Source: Pseudomonas tohonis
GTDB taxonomy: Bacteria > Pseudomonadota > Gammaproteobacteria > Pseudomonadales > Pseudomonadaceae
Assembly (NCBI RefSeq): GCF_012767755.2
Contig: NZ_AP023189.1
Coordinates: 2,420,001 to 2,484,000, forward strand
Direction: 5' to 3'
DNA length: 64,000 nt
The notes under the pieces were generated by a model, which had not been told where the DNA came from, searched no databases, and saw nothing but the letters and a program-made list of their open reading frames with translations. A program made the position numbers and the translations under genes. Below are positions 1 to 10,475 of the stretch, piece by piece. Numbering within the stretch: position 1 is the stretch's first letter; each line of letters opens with the position of its first letter.

Positions 1-2545
<2,545 letters not shown>

Positions 2546-2674
2546 ATAACACCCAAACAATCTGACGATTGTTGTTATAAGGTGAAGTCGACTTAGCCGA
2601 AAATTGGCCAGAACTTGCAAAGCCTTATCACATACCCATTCGGGGTCGCGTCCTAGACGATACCCCAACCGAAT

Positions 2675-2794
2675 TGCTTGACGACCATAGAGCGTTGGAA
2701 CCACCTGATCCCATCCCGAACTCAGTAGTGAAACGATGCATCGCCGATGGTAGTGTGGAGTTTCTCCATGTGAGAGTAGGTCATCGTCAAGCAC
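2675..2794 (+). rRNA. 5S ribosomal RNA
   Basis: A 120-nt 5S rRNA. The ends TGCTTGACGACC and GTCATCGTCAAGCA pair as helix I, and the internal tract GAACCACCTGATCCCATCCC with CGAACTCAGTAGTGAAACG is the conserved 5S core. It lies 129 nt after the 23S end with no tRNA in between, which is the usual order in Pseudomonas rrn operons. Confidence 0.96.
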
Positions 2795-2801
2795 CTATAC
2801 C

Positions 2802-2840
2802 AAACCCCCGATCTTCGCAAGAAGGTCGGGGGTTTGACTT
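2802..2840 (+). terminator. rrn operon terminator
   Basis: A 14-bp stem (AAACCCCCGATCTT against AAGGTCGGGGGTTT, one G-U pair) closes a short loop directly after 5S and is followed by GACTTTG. It starts 8 nt past the 5S end and is the expected end of the rRNA transcript. Confidence 0.8.
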
Positions 2841-3091
2841 TGCGCCTAAGAAAAATAGGCCGGGCGATGTGAGGTGTCTGCGGCGCTGGCTTGGAACAAC
2901 CCTTGATCCAGCCAGGTGCACCGGCAACGGCTCGCCAGGGCGGGCTGTAGGGGCGACTTCAGTCGCCAGGCAGACCGTAGGGCTGCTATTTCAATGGACC
3001 CACATGGTTAACCTTGGAGCAGCCCCCGAACTGAAGTCCGGGCTACGTCCAGGCTGTATAGCCAGTGTGATCGACAGGAACTGCGCGCAAC
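2836..3091. other. gene-free spacer between rrn operon and queD
   Basis: The gap between 5S and queD is 344 nt and holds no convincing gene. A TGTAGGGGCGACTTCAGTCG segment near 2948-2968 resembles the REP-type palindromes at 19899-19944, and a second fragment near 3027-3047 (CCCGAACTGAAGTCCGGGCT) is also palindromic. I read these as degraded REP-like elements. The queD terminator follows at 3092. Confidence 0.45.
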
Positions 3092-3119
3092 AAAAAGGCC
3101 ACCCTCGGGTGGCCTTTTG
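3092..3119. terminator. terminator downstream of queD, probably bidirectional
   Basis: AAAAAGGCCACCC, then TCGG-type loop, then GGGTGGCCTTTT: a GC-rich stem flanked by A-run and T-run on both sides, so it can work in either direction. It lies 20 nt beyond the queD stop. Confidence 0.8.
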
Positions 3120-3138
3120 CATTTATGCAGCAGAAGAG

Positions 3139-3495
3139 TCAGTCGCCCCGATACTCGCAGCCACTGGTGCAGGTCTCATGGATGCGCACCCGGGAGAGCT
3201 CCGGAAGCAGCGGCTTGAGCTGTTGCCAGATCCACTTGGCGAGCACTTCGCTGGTGGGGTTCTCCAACCCAGGGATGTCGTTCAGGTAGTTGTGATCGAG
3301 CTGCTCATAGAGCGGCTTGAAGATCGCCTTGATCTCCGAGAAATCGCGTATCCAGCCGGTATAGGGATCGACTTCGCCTTCGATGTAGATGGCGACGCGG
3401 AAGGAGTGGCCGTGCAGTCGCCCGCACTTGTGGCCGGCGGGGACATGGGGGAGGCGGTGAGCCGCCTCGAAGATGAATTCCTTGAACAGTTCCAC
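3139..3495 (-). CDS. queD: 6-carboxytetrahydropterin synthase QueD
   Basis: Converts dihydroneopterin triphosphate to 6-carboxy-5,6,7,8-tetrahydropterin, the second step of the preQ0/queuosine pathway (cytoplasmic, zinc enzyme). The 118-aa protein has the usual family length. Zinc-binding histidines are visible at H13 (EAAHRL), H28 and H30 (LHGHSF); the nucleophilic Cys is C24 in HKCGRLHGH; the relay D67-H68 (QLDHNYL) and late Glu E107 (IHETC) are in place. A cysteine at position 24 rather than Glu argues for QueD over the PTPS-III type. It lies 99 nt downstream of norR on the same strand and could be co-transcribed with it, though the functions are unrelated. Confidence 0.93.
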   Translation of the reverse strand: MELFKEFIFEAAHRLPHVPAGHKCGRLHGHSFRVAIYIEGEVDPYTGWIRDFSEIKAIFKPLYEQLDHNYLNDIPGLENPTSEVLAKWIWQQLKPLLPELSRVRIHETCTSGCEYRGD

Positions 3496-3594
3496 GAATG
3501 ACGCTCTGAAGATGACGGCCCGGTACCGGCCTGGAAGGGGCGGGAGTTTATCAGTTCCCCCCGCCCTTTACCGCTGACCGGACGAGCCGCCCTG

Positions 3595-5148
3595 TCACTT
3601 GATGCCCAGGCGTTTGGCCAGTCGCAGCAGGTTGGCGCGATCCAGCCCCAGCTCCCTGGCCGCTGCCGCCCAGTTGCCCTCATTGCGTTCCAGTGCCGCG
3701 GTCACCAGGCGCTGTTGATAATGATCCACTGCCGTACGCAGATCGCCGATCGAGACTGGCTGCTCTTCCTCGATCGCCTCATCCGCCTGAACGTGGGCCC
3801 CTGCTCGCGGTAAAGCCAGGTCTGCCGCCGTCAGGGTCAGGATCCTTGGCCTATCCGGCTGCGCCACCCTTGCCTTGAGCCCGGCCCGTCCGATCAGGTG
3901 TTCCAGCTCACGCACGTTCCCGGGCCAGTCGTAGCCGAGGAGGGCGGCTTGCGCATCCTGGCTCAGCCTCAGGCTGCGCAGCCCCAGCTGGGCACGGTTG
4001 TTCTCGAGGAAATAGCCCGCAAGCAGCAGTACATCGCGGCCCCGATCGCGCAATGGCGGCACGCGCATGGGATAGACGCTGAGACGGTGATAGAGGTCGG
4101 CGCGGAAGCGGCCATGGCGCACCTCCTCGGCCAGGTCCCGGTTGGTGGCGGCGATCACCCGAACATTGACCCGATGCTCCCGATCCGATCCCACCCGTTG
4201 CAACTGGCCGCTCTGCAATACCCGCAGCAGCTTGGCCTGGATCGCCAGAGGCAGCTCGCCCACTTCATCCAGGAACAGGCTGCCGCCATCGGCCAGCTCG
4301 AACTTGCCACGCCTGTCACCCACGGCGCCGGAGAAGGCGCCACGCACATGGCCGAACAGCTCGCTCTCCACCAGGGTATCCGGCAGTGCCGCGCAGTTGA
4401 GGCTGATGAGTGGTTGGTTGCTGCGAGGAGACCTGGCATGGATCGCCTGGGCCACCAGCTCCTTGCCAACGCCCGTCTCACCGCTGATCAGCACCGTCAG
4501 CTCGCTGCCACCGACCACGGCGATCTCTTCCACCAGCGCCTTGTGTGCGGCACTCTGGCCGATCATTTCCTGCGGCCGCGCCTGCCCGGCGGCCTGGCGA
4601 TAGACCTCCGCACGCTGCTGTTCATCCGCCGCCAGGCGCTCCAGGCCATGCATGCGCTCGGCGGCCTTCACCGTCGCCGCCGCCAGTACGGCGAAGTTCT
4701 CCAGGGTCTGCAGGTCCTCGCTGGAGAAGCGCGCCGGGTTCAGCGCGTCCAGCGTCAGCAGGCCCCAGGGGCGATCATCGAGGAACAGCGGGCAGCCCAG
4801 GCAGTCGTGCACTTCCAGGTGCTCAAGATGCCCATCCACCAGGCCGTCATACGGGTCGGGCAGATCGCAGTCGGCAGGGAAGCGCGTCGGTCCGCGATTC
4901 TCCAGGAGTGCCCGTAGGCGTGGGTGCTCGCTGACCTTGAAGCGCCGCCCCAAGGTGTCCGCGCTCAAGCCGTCCACCGCAAGGGGTACCAGTTGCTCGC
5001 CTTCCAGTCGCAGCAGCGCGGTCGCGTCGCATGGCAGCAGATCCCGCAGCGCGCCGAGAAGGCGGCGATAGCGCTCCGGCTCCGGTAGATCGCGGGACAG
5101 GTCAGTGACCAGCGGGATGAGCGTCTGCAGCAAAGAGGGAGTTGTCAT
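3595..5148 (-). CDS. norR: NO-responsive sigma54 activator NorR/FhpR
   Basis: A 517-aa enhancer-binding protein that senses nitric oxide and activates the divergent fhp gene. N-terminal GAF domain (about 20-165) carries D98, D101, C116 and D134, which match in spacing the mononuclear-iron ligands described for E. coli NorR. The AAA+ domain has Walker A GETGVGKE (223-230), the sigma54-contact loop as GAFSGA (270-275, Ser in place of the usual Thr) and Walker B LFLDE (291-295). A Fis-type helix-turn-helix ends the protein (about 485-517). One of three GT-N7-AC sites overlaps its own start codon, suggesting autoregulation. In P. aeruginosa this position is occupied by fhpR; I keep norR as the family name. 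Confidence 0.92.
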   Translation of the reverse strand: MTTPSLLQTLIPLVTDLSRDLPEPERYRRLLGALRDLLPCDATALLRLEGEQLVPLAVDGLSADTLGRRFKVSEHPRLRALLENRGPTRFPADCDLPDPYDGLVDGHLEHLEVHDCLGCPLFLDDRPWGLLTLDALNPARFSSEDLQTLENFAVLAAATVKAAERMHGLERLAADEQQRAEVYRQAAGQARPQEMIGQSAAHKALVEEIAVVGGSELTVLISGETGVGKELVAQAIHARSPRSNQPLISLNCAALPDTLVESELFGHVRGAFSGAVGDRRGKFELADGGSLFLDEVGELPLAIQAKLLRVLQSGQLQRVGSDREHRVNVRVIAATNRDLAEEVRHGRFRADLYHRLSVYPMRVPPLRDRGRDVLLLAGYFLENNRAQLGLRSLRLSQDAQAALLGYDWPGNVRELEHLIGRAGLKARVAQPDRPRILTLTAADLALPRAGAHVQADEAIEEEQPVSIGDLRTAVDHYQQRLVTAALERNEGNWAAAARELGLDRANLLRLAKRLGIK

Positions 5149-5199
5149 ATTGACTTCTTGATGTCGGATTGACTCGGATAGGATTGTAGTCAGAAAAAC
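5144..5199 (+). promoter_or_regulatory. three NorR-type enhancer sites
   Basis: Three copies of GT-N7-AC lie upstream of fhp: GTCATATTGAC at 5144-5154 (perfect GTCA-N3-TGAC palindrome, overlapping the norR start codon), GTCGGATTGAC at 5163-5173 and GTCAGAAAAAC at 5189-5199 (weak right half). E. coli NorR is known to need three such sites upstream of norVW. The spacing to the sigma54 promoter (about 42 nt from the last site) fits an enhancer. Confidence 0.75.
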
Positions 5200-5240
5200 T
5201 CTTTAACTAATAAGTTACTGATTTATAAGAAATAAAAATG

Positions 5241-5256
5241 TGGCACGAGAAATGAA
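5241..5256 (+). promoter_or_regulatory. sigma54-like promoter of fhp
   Basis: TGGCACGAGAAATGAA matches the -24 element (TGGCAC) exactly, and the -12 element is degenerate (ATGA for TTGC) with the correct 10-nt spacing between the GG and the downstream G. Position 46-61 nt before the fhp start and downstream of the NorR sites supports it. Confidence 0.65.
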
Positions 5257-5301
5257 ATACCCAGGACGAGATCCAGGCCACCTAGAAAACGGAGTCCAAC
5301 C

Positions 5302-6483
5302 ATGCTGTCCAGCCAAGTGCGTGCCATCGTCAAGTCCACCGTCCCCCTGCTGGAGACGGGCGGCGAAGCCCTGACCACCCATTTCTACAAGATGATGCTC
5401 ACCGAGTACCCGCAGGTCCGCCCGCTGTTCAACCAGGCCCACCAGGCCAGCGGCGACCAGGCCCGCGCCCTCGCCAACGGCGTGCTGATGTACGCCCGCC
5501 ACATCGACCAGCTCGAGGTCCTGGGCCCGCTGGTCAGCCGCATCGTCGCCAAGCACGTCGCCTTGCAGATCCTTCCCGAGCACTACCCGATCGTGGGGGA
5601 CTGCCTGCTGCGCTCCATCCGCGAGGTCCTGGGCGAGGACATCGCAACGGACGAGGTCATCGACGCCTGGGCCCAGGCCTATGAGCTGCTGGCTGGCCTG
5701 CTGATCGGCTCGGAAGAGGAGGTCTACGCCGCCAGTGCCGAGGCCCCCGGCGGCTGGCGCGGCGCACGTGGCTTCATCGTCGAGCGCAAGGTCGCGGAAA
5801 GCGAGGAGATCACCTCCTTCCACCTGGTGCCTGAAGATGGCGGCGCGGTGCTTGACTTCGCCCCCGGCCAGTTCATCGGCCTGCGCCTGGACATCGATGG
5901 CGAGGAGGCACGCCGCAACTACTCCCTCTCCGCAGCCGCCAACGGCCGCTCCTACCGCATCAGTGTCAAACGCGAGCCAGGCGGCAAGGTTTCCAACTTC
6001 CTCCACGATCGCGTCGGCGAAGGCGACCGTATCGAACTGTTCGCGCCGGCCGGCGACTTCATCCTGCGCCCCGGGAGGAAGCCCCTGGTGCTGATCACCG
6101 CCGGCGTCGGTATCACCCCTGCGCTGGCCATGCTCGAAGTGGCGCAACACAGCGATCGGCCGATCCACTTCATCCACTGCGCGCGCAACGGCGCGGTCCA
6201 CGCCTTCCGTGACTGGGTGGAGAACATCGCCGCCCAGCGCCAGAACTTCCGTCACTTCGTCTGCTACAGCGAGCCGTCCCAAAGCGATCGTGCCGACGCC
6301 ACCGGCTTCCTCACCCTCGAGCGCCTGTCGGGCTGGCTACCCGCCGAGCGCGACCTGGACGCCTACTTCCTCGGGCCCAAGCCCTTCATGGCCCAGGTGA
6401 AGAAGCACCTGAAGACCCTGGGCGTACCCGACGGGCAATGCCACTACGAGTTCTTCGGCCCTGCCAGCGCCCTGGACAGCTGA
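5302..6483 (+). CDS. fhp: flavohemoprotein, nitric oxide dioxygenase
   Basis: Cytoplasmic enzyme that oxidises NO to nitrate with O2 and NAD(P)H. The 393-aa protein has an N-terminal globin (1-140) with B10 Tyr Y29, Q53, proximal His H85 (AKHVAL) and Y95, all at the positions known in E. coli Hmp; an FAD domain with RRNYSLS (about 204-210); and a C-terminal NAD domain with GVGITPALAM. The start ATG follows ACGGAGTCCAACC. Divergent from norR, with a sigma54-type promoter and NorR sites between them, so it should be induced by NO. The following small membrane protein and NnrS gene probably belong to the same operon. Confidence 0.95.
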   Translation: MLSSQVRAIVKSTVPLLETGGEALTTHFYKMMLTEYPQVRPLFNQAHQASGDQARALANGVLMYARHIDQLEVLGPLVSRIVAKHVALQILPEHYPIVGDCLLRSIREVLGEDIATDEVIDAWAQAYELLAGLLIGSEEEVYAASAEAPGGWRGARGFIVERKVAESEEITSFHLVPEDGGAVLDFAPGQFIGLRLDIDGEEARRNYSLSAAANGRSYRISVKREPGGKVSNFLHDRVGEGDRIELFAPAGDFILRPGRKPLVLITAGVGITPALAMLEVAQHSDRPIHFIHCARNGAVHAFRDWVENIAAQRQNFRHFVCYSEPSQSDRADATGFLTLERLSGWLPAERDLDAYFLGPKPFMAQVKKHLKTLGVPDGQCHYEFFGPASALDS

Positions 6484-6492
6484 TCGACCCCG

Positions 6493-6515
6493 CCCGGCGC
6501 TCACGAGGCGCCGGG
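6493..6515 (+). other. intercistronic hairpin between fhp and next gene
   Basis: CCCGGCGC (6493-6500) and GCGCCGGG (6508-6515) form a perfect 8-bp stem with a 7-nt loop. No T-run follows, so it is more likely an mRNA-stability element or weak attenuator than a full terminator. Confidence 0.6.
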
Positions 6516-6535
6516 CCTTGAACGAGGAAACCACC

Positions 6536-6781
6536 ATGACCTTCTTCAACTCCCCCGATGCTCTTCTGCGCTTCGCCAACCAGGTGCTCTGGATTGGCCT
6601 GGTCATGCTGCTGGTCGGCATCCTCTGCGGCTATCTGCTCGACCAGTTCTTCGGGCTGCTGCCGCTGATCGCCTTCCACGGTATGGTCATCTTCGGGCCG
6701 ACCCTGCTGAAGCTCGGCTATGTCATGCGCCTCACCGCCCAATACCAGCTGCGCAAGGAGGCGCTCCATGCAGTTGCGTGA
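6536..6781 (+). CDS. small membrane protein of the fhp operon, PpyR-like
   Basis: An 81-aa protein with two predicted membrane segments (about 17-40, LWIGLVMLLVGILCGYLL, and about 42-62). The ATG at 6536 is preceded by GAGGAAA; an upstream in-frame TTG has no ribosome site. In P. aeruginosa the gene in this position after fhp is, as I recall, ppyR (PA2663), reported to affect psl and pyoverdine expression; the assignment here rests on position and topology, so no symbol is given. It overlaps the nnrS gene by 14 nt, indicating translational coupling and co-expression with the NO-detoxification genes. Biochemical role unknown. Confidence 0.8.
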   Translation: MTFFNSPDALLRFANQVLWIGLVMLLVGILCGYLLDQFFGLLPLIAFHGMVIFGPTLLKLGYVMRLTAQYQLRKEALHAVA

Positions 6782-7958
6782 CCGTAAACGGGAACTGGCC
6801 ATCGCGCCGCTCTGGCGCCTTGGCTTCCGCCCCTTCTTCCTGGCTGGCGGGCTCTTCGCGCTGATCGCCATGGCGTTCTGGATCGTGGCGCTGACCGGCC
6901 ACCTCGGCGCCTGGCAACCGGCTGGTGGCTGGCTGGCCTGGCATCGTCACGAAATGCCTTTCGGCTTCGGCATCGCCATCATCGCCGGCTTCCTGCTCAC
7001 TGCCGTGCAGAACTGGACGGGCAGGGCCGGGCTCTCCGGGCGCCCGTTGATGTGGCTCGCAGCCCTCTGGCTCGCCGCGCGCCTGGCCTGGTTGCTGAAG
7101 GCACCGCTGCTCGTGCTGATTCCCCTGCAGGTCGCCTTCCTGCCGCTGCTAGCCTTCGTCATCGGCCGCAGCCTCTGGCAGGTGCGCCAGCGCAACAACT
7201 ATCCCGTGGTGGCCGTGCTGCTCCTGCTCGGCAGTGCCGATGCCCTGGTGCTGGCCGGCCTGGCACGGGGCGAGGAGGGTATGCAACGCCAGGGCGTGCT
7301 CGCGGCGATGTGGTTGATCGCGGCACTGATGGGCCTGATCGGCGGGCGGGTGATTCCCTTCTTCACCCAGCGCGGGCTGGGGCGTACCCAGCAGGTGAAG
7401 GCCGTGCCCTGGCTGGACCGCGCCACCCTCGGTTGCGCGTTGCTGGTGGCGGTGCTGACCGCATCGGGCGTTGCCCTGGAAGCCAGAGCCTGGATCGCGT
7501 TGCCATTCGCCTGCCTGGCCCTGGGCAACGCCGTTCGCCTGGCGCGCTGGTACGACGCGGGCATCTGGCGCGTGCCGCTGCTCTGGTCTTTGCACCTGGC
7601 TTTCGCCTGGCTGGTGGTGGCGCCCCTCGGCCAGGCGCTCTGGCACCTGGGGCTCACGGGCAACCCGAGCCTGCCGTTGCATGCGCTGGCGGTCGGGGCG
7701 ATGGGCGGGTTGATCCTGGCGATGCTGGCCCGCGTCAGCCTGGGCCACACGGGCCGGCCGCTGTCGCCGCCGAAGACGATGGGCATCGCCTTCGCACTGG
7801 TCAACTGCGGAGCGCTGGCGCGGGTGTTCCTGCCGGGGCTGCTGCCCAGCGTGGCGCTACCCCTGGCGGGCGTCTGCTGGCTGGGCGCCTTTGCGCTGTT
7901 CCTCGGGCACTACGCGCCGATGTTCTGCCATGCGCGGGTCGACGGCCAGCCTGGTTGA
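6768..7958 (+). CDS. nnrS: NnrS family heme/copper membrane protein
   Basis: A 396-aa polytopic membrane protein (about 12 hydrophobic segments). The start RKRELAIAPLWRLGFRPFF is the NnrS signature, with conserved histidines further on (AWHRHEMPFG, SLGHTGRPL). Family members protect against NO stress and are co-regulated with NO-metabolising genes. The chosen ATG at 6768 is preceded by AAGGAG inside the end of the previous gene; upstream in-frame starts lack this. Third gene of the putative fhp operon. The 3' end is only 3 nt from the convergent DUF5329 gene. Confidence 0.92.
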   Translation: MQLRDRKRELAIAPLWRLGFRPFFLAGGLFALIAMAFWIVALTGHLGAWQPAGGWLAWHRHEMPFGFGIAIIAGFLLTAVQNWTGRAGLSGRPLMWLAALWLAARLAWLLKAPLLVLIPLQVAFLPLLAFVIGRSLWQVRQRNNYPVVAVLLLLGSADALVLAGLARGEEGMQRQGVLAAMWLIAALMGLIGGRVIPFFTQRGLGRTQQVKAVPWLDRATLGCALLVAVLTASGVALEARAWIALPFACLALGNAVRLARWYDAGIWRVPLLWSLHLAFAWLVVAPLGQALWHLGLTGNPSLPLHALAVGAMGGLILAMLARVSLGHTGRPLSPPKTMGIAFALVNCGALARVFLPGLLPSVALPLAGVCWLGAFALFLGHYAPMFCHARVDGQPG

Positions 7959-7961
7959 GGT

Positions 7962-8342
7962 TCAGGGCCGGGCGGAGCGCAGGCGCGCCAGCTCGGCCTT
8001 CAGCCATTCCGCGGAGAGCTGTTCCTGGCCGTTGCAGCGCACCTTGTAGGGCTTGCCGCTCATGCTGCTCTCGGTGGCGGCGCGGGCGATGAAGTCCTCG
8101 CTGGAATCGACCAGGCCCTTCTTCTCCAGGTAGTCGAGCTTCTTCTGCAGGTGATCGCGGGCTTCGGTCGCCGGGTACTCACTGCCGTTGCGGATGAACA
8201 GGCAGCCACTCGACGCCACGAACCTCAGCAGCCCCAGGATCTCCTGCTGGCTGCGTGCGTCCGGCGCCGCCTGGCTCGGGTTCATCGCAAGCAACAAGCA
8301 ACTGGCGCAGATGGCCTGCCAGGTAACGGTGAAAACGCGCAT
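7962..8342 (-). CDS. DUF5329-type exported protein
   Basis: A 126-aa protein with an N-terminal signal peptide (hydrophobic AICASCLLLAM, likely cleavage after SQAA near 26). The mature part has two cysteines (GCLFIRNG and VRCNGQ) about 56 residues apart that could form a disulfide, and the pattern FIRNGSEYPATEARDHL followed by KPYKVRC that I associate with DUF5329. Function unknown, probably periplasmic. Its first 54 codons overlap the 3' end of the upstream hydrolase in another frame, and no strong ribosome site precedes the ATG (GGGAAG only), so translation may be coupled to the hydrolase. Confidence 0.75.
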   Translation of the reverse strand: MRVFTVTWQAICASCLLLAMNPSQAAPDARSQQEILGLLRFVASSGCLFIRNGSEYPATEARDHLQKKLDYLEKKGLVDSSEDFIARAATESSMSGKPYKVRCNGQEQLSAEWLKAELARLRSARP

Positions 8343-9105
8343 CTTCCCAATACTCCATATGGCTCAGGGGGGTGTGCCGCTTGTACCAGGGGCCGACCGG
8401 CATGGCCCGGTCCTCCTGCACGACGGCGGTGTAGTTCTGCAGGGGCCGCAGCGGGTAGCCGAGTGGGTCCGCCGGGGCGTAGACGTTCAGCCAGCGCGCC
8501 TGTTCGCGCACCCGCTCCTCCAGGCAGTGGCCGGGGAAGCGGATGGGCTGGACGGGGTCGTAGGCGAAGGTGAACAGCGGGATGTTGCAGCCGAAGGTGA
8601 CCAGCCCGGCGAGGGTCTCCAGCGCGATGAAGGGGTCGCGCGGGCAGCTCGGGGTGTCGTTGAGTTTCTGCTGGTCCCAGACGAAGTTGGAGAAGATGTG
8701 CCCGCCCAGGGAGTGCGCGAGCACCACCAGCGGCGTATTCGGGCCGACCCGGGCGCGCAGGGCGTTGAGGCCGTTGCGCAGGCACTGGTGCACTTCTTCA
8801 TAGGTGGTGTCGTAGGCCTGGCTGACCTTGCGGTAGCCGCTGGCGTCGCCGAGGAACAGCGTCACCGCCTCGCGCAACCTGCGCCAGGTAACCGGTTCGC
8901 GCTCCAGGCGGTCCAGGTAGGCCTGCTCGCGCTTGTCCAGCACGCTGGCCCAGTAGAGGCTCTGGAAGGCGATCTGCTCGGCGTCGCTGCCCAGGCGCTT
9001 GCGCAAGCCGCGGATCAGGCCCTGGGCGAAGCTGTGCTGGCCGTCGTCGTCGCGCAGGTCCTGCTGGTTGCCAATGCCATGGATGATGGCGACGGCGAGC
9101 TTCAT
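8179..9105 (-). CDS. alpha/beta hydrolase, probable serine esterase/lipase
   Basis: A 308-aa cytoplasmic protein. It opens with the beta-strand/oxyanion motif AVAIIHGIGNQ and has a nucleophile elbow LAHSLGGH (Ser near 126), with late acidic and His residues (APADPLGYP, THTPLSHMEYW) that could complete the triad. I start it at the ATG at 9105, which follows GGGAGAGAACCG; an extension to 9162 would add a low-complexity Arg-rich leader. The last 54 codons overlap the DUF5329 gene on the same strand and read as low-complexity (GGAGRTQPAGDPGAAEV), so the native C-terminus may be extended by loss of an earlier stop. Substrate unknown. Confidence 0.82.
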   Translation of the reverse strand: MKLAVAIIHGIGNQQDLRDDDGQHSFAQGLIRGLRKRLGSDAEQIAFQSLYWASVLDKREQAYLDRLEREPVTWRRLREAVTLFLGDASGYRKVSQAYDTTYEEVHQCLRNGLNALRARVGPNTPLVVLAHSLGGHIFSNFVWDQQKLNDTPSCPRDPFIALETLAGLVTFGCNIPLFTFAYDPVQPIRFPGHCLEERVREQARWLNVYAPADPLGYPLRPLQNYTAVVQEDRAMPVGPWYKRHTPLSHMEYWEDARFHRYLAGHLRQLLVACDEPEPGGAGRTQPAGDPGAAEVRGVEWLPVHPQRQ

Positions 9106-9171
9106 CGGTTCTCTCCCTGAATCGTCGCGCGGCAGCCTACCCCGAGGCAGGCCGCGCGGCAATCGGGCCGA

Positions 9172-10251
9172 TCAGAGCGGCTGCAGGCGTTCGGCCAGGC
9201 GGCCGCCATCCACCAATTCGAGGAATTCGTCACCGAGGCGCTGGCTCTCGCTCATCGCCTTGCGCCAGTAGCGCTCGCGGCCGGCGTCGTCACCCAGGTA
9301 GCGGGTGAAGTCCTTGCGGTCCGGCAGCTTGCCGTGGGGCAGGGTGGCCAGGTACTCCCGCGAGGGGGCGAGCAGCAGCACGTCCTGCAGGCGCACTGCA
9401 TCGCCACGTCGCCAGGGCAGGCCCTTGTCGAACCAGCCGGGGATCACCTTGTCGGTGAAGTGCGGGTAGAGCACCACGCCGTCGCCGCTGTAGGGCAGGT
9501 CGAGGTGGTAGTCGAGCAGGCCGCCGTCGCGGTAGGTGCCGGGGCCGGCGCCCGGGATGTCGCGCACGCCTTCCATCACCATGGGGATGGAACCGGAGGC
9601 CAGCAGGGCGTGGCGGAGGTTGCCGGCGTCCAGGGCCAGGCAGCGCGAGGGGAAGTCTTCCAGCGCGGCCAGGGGCGGGGCCAGGCGGCTGTCATGCAGG
9701 ATCACCCGCTCGAAGTGCCGGGCCAGGCGCGGGCGCCCCAGCAGGTTGGAGCCGATCACCGAGCCCAGGCCGAGCCCCAGCGCACCACGGCGGTCATGGG
9801 CGAGCAGGCCATGGCTCTTCACCACCACCACGTTGAGGCGATAGTGCGGGTTGCTCAGCACATGGGCGTCCTGGCCTTCCAGCAAGTGGTCGAGCATCTG
9901 CGCGCAGAGGCGGCTGACCTCGGCCATGGTCACGCCCTTGGGGAAGCGTTGCGCGGTGTACAGCTCGCCCAGGCGGCTGATGCCCTTGGCGGCGTCCGGC
10001 AGGCAGGCGCTGGCGAAGCGCCAGGAGCCGATGGAGGCGCCGATCAGCGAGCGCTCCTGGGGCGCGCGGGGCAGCCAGTCGCCGAACAGCGCCAGGTCCA
10101 GGCCCTGGATGCCCAGCGCCTTGGGGCCGCCGGCGGCGCCGGGGAGGATCTTCACGTCGGCCGGCTGCAGGCCGCGCTCGCGGATGCGTGCCAGGGCACG
10201 GCTGCCGGCGCGCAGGGTGAGGGCGGGCGACTTGATGTGGATGGCGCTCAT
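9172..10251 (-). CDS. patatin-like phospholipase domain protein
   Basis: A 359-aa protein with the patatin Ser-Asp dyad layout: glycine-rich oxyanion loop GAAGGPKALG, nucleophile GASIGS, and catalytic Asp in YRDGGLLDYH. No signal peptide or membrane segment, so it is likely cytoplasmic. Predicted lipid acyl hydrolase, substrate unknown. The ATG at 10251 is preceded by GGAGGCCCCC; a longer reading frame to 10383 has no ribosome site and was not used. Same strand as the hydrolase and DUF5329 genes (66 nt spacing to the hydrolase start), so the three may form an operon. Confidence 0.85.
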   Translation of the reverse strand: MSAIHIKSPALTLRAGSRALARIRERGLQPADVKILPGAAGGPKALGIQGLDLALFGDWLPRAPQERSLIGASIGSWRFASACLPDAAKGISRLGELYTAQRFPKGVTMAEVSRLCAQMLDHLLEGQDAHVLSNPHYRLNVVVVKSHGLLAHDRRGALGLGLGSVIGSNLLGRPRLARHFERVILHDSRLAPPLAALEDFPSRCLALDAGNLRHALLASGSIPMVMEGVRDIPGAGPGTYRDGGLLDYHLDLPYSGDGVVLYPHFTDKVIPGWFDKGLPWRRGDAVRLQDVLLLAPSREYLATLPHGKLPDRKDFTRYLGDDAGRERYWRKAMSESQRLGDEFLELVDGGRLAERLQPL

Positions 10252-10475
10252 GGGGGCCTCCGAAAAAAGCGAGGCAGCGATTATAGTGGCCCGCGCCGCC
10301 AGTCCAAGCGCCTTCATCCTGTGAATGATGCATCCATGTCGAGGCCGGGGAGTGATTGGCGGGACCCGGGGTATCGATGGCACCGACCGGAGCGGCCGGA
10401 AATTCAGCTTGAGTTAATTGGCCTTCGCTAAGGTGTACCCATCCAAGACAGATATCCCCCACAAGGAGATGCACC

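Noticed and set aside
2674..3501. 275-codon plus-strand open frame across 5S rRNA and queD
   Set aside because: Starts inside 5S rRNA and runs antisense to queD, whose zinc and catalytic residues are intact.
10252..10475. BqsR-type tandem TTAAG sites before the PepSY operon
   Set aside because: I searched for TTAAG-N6-TTAAG; only TTAATT and CTAAGG fragments are present, without the required spacing.
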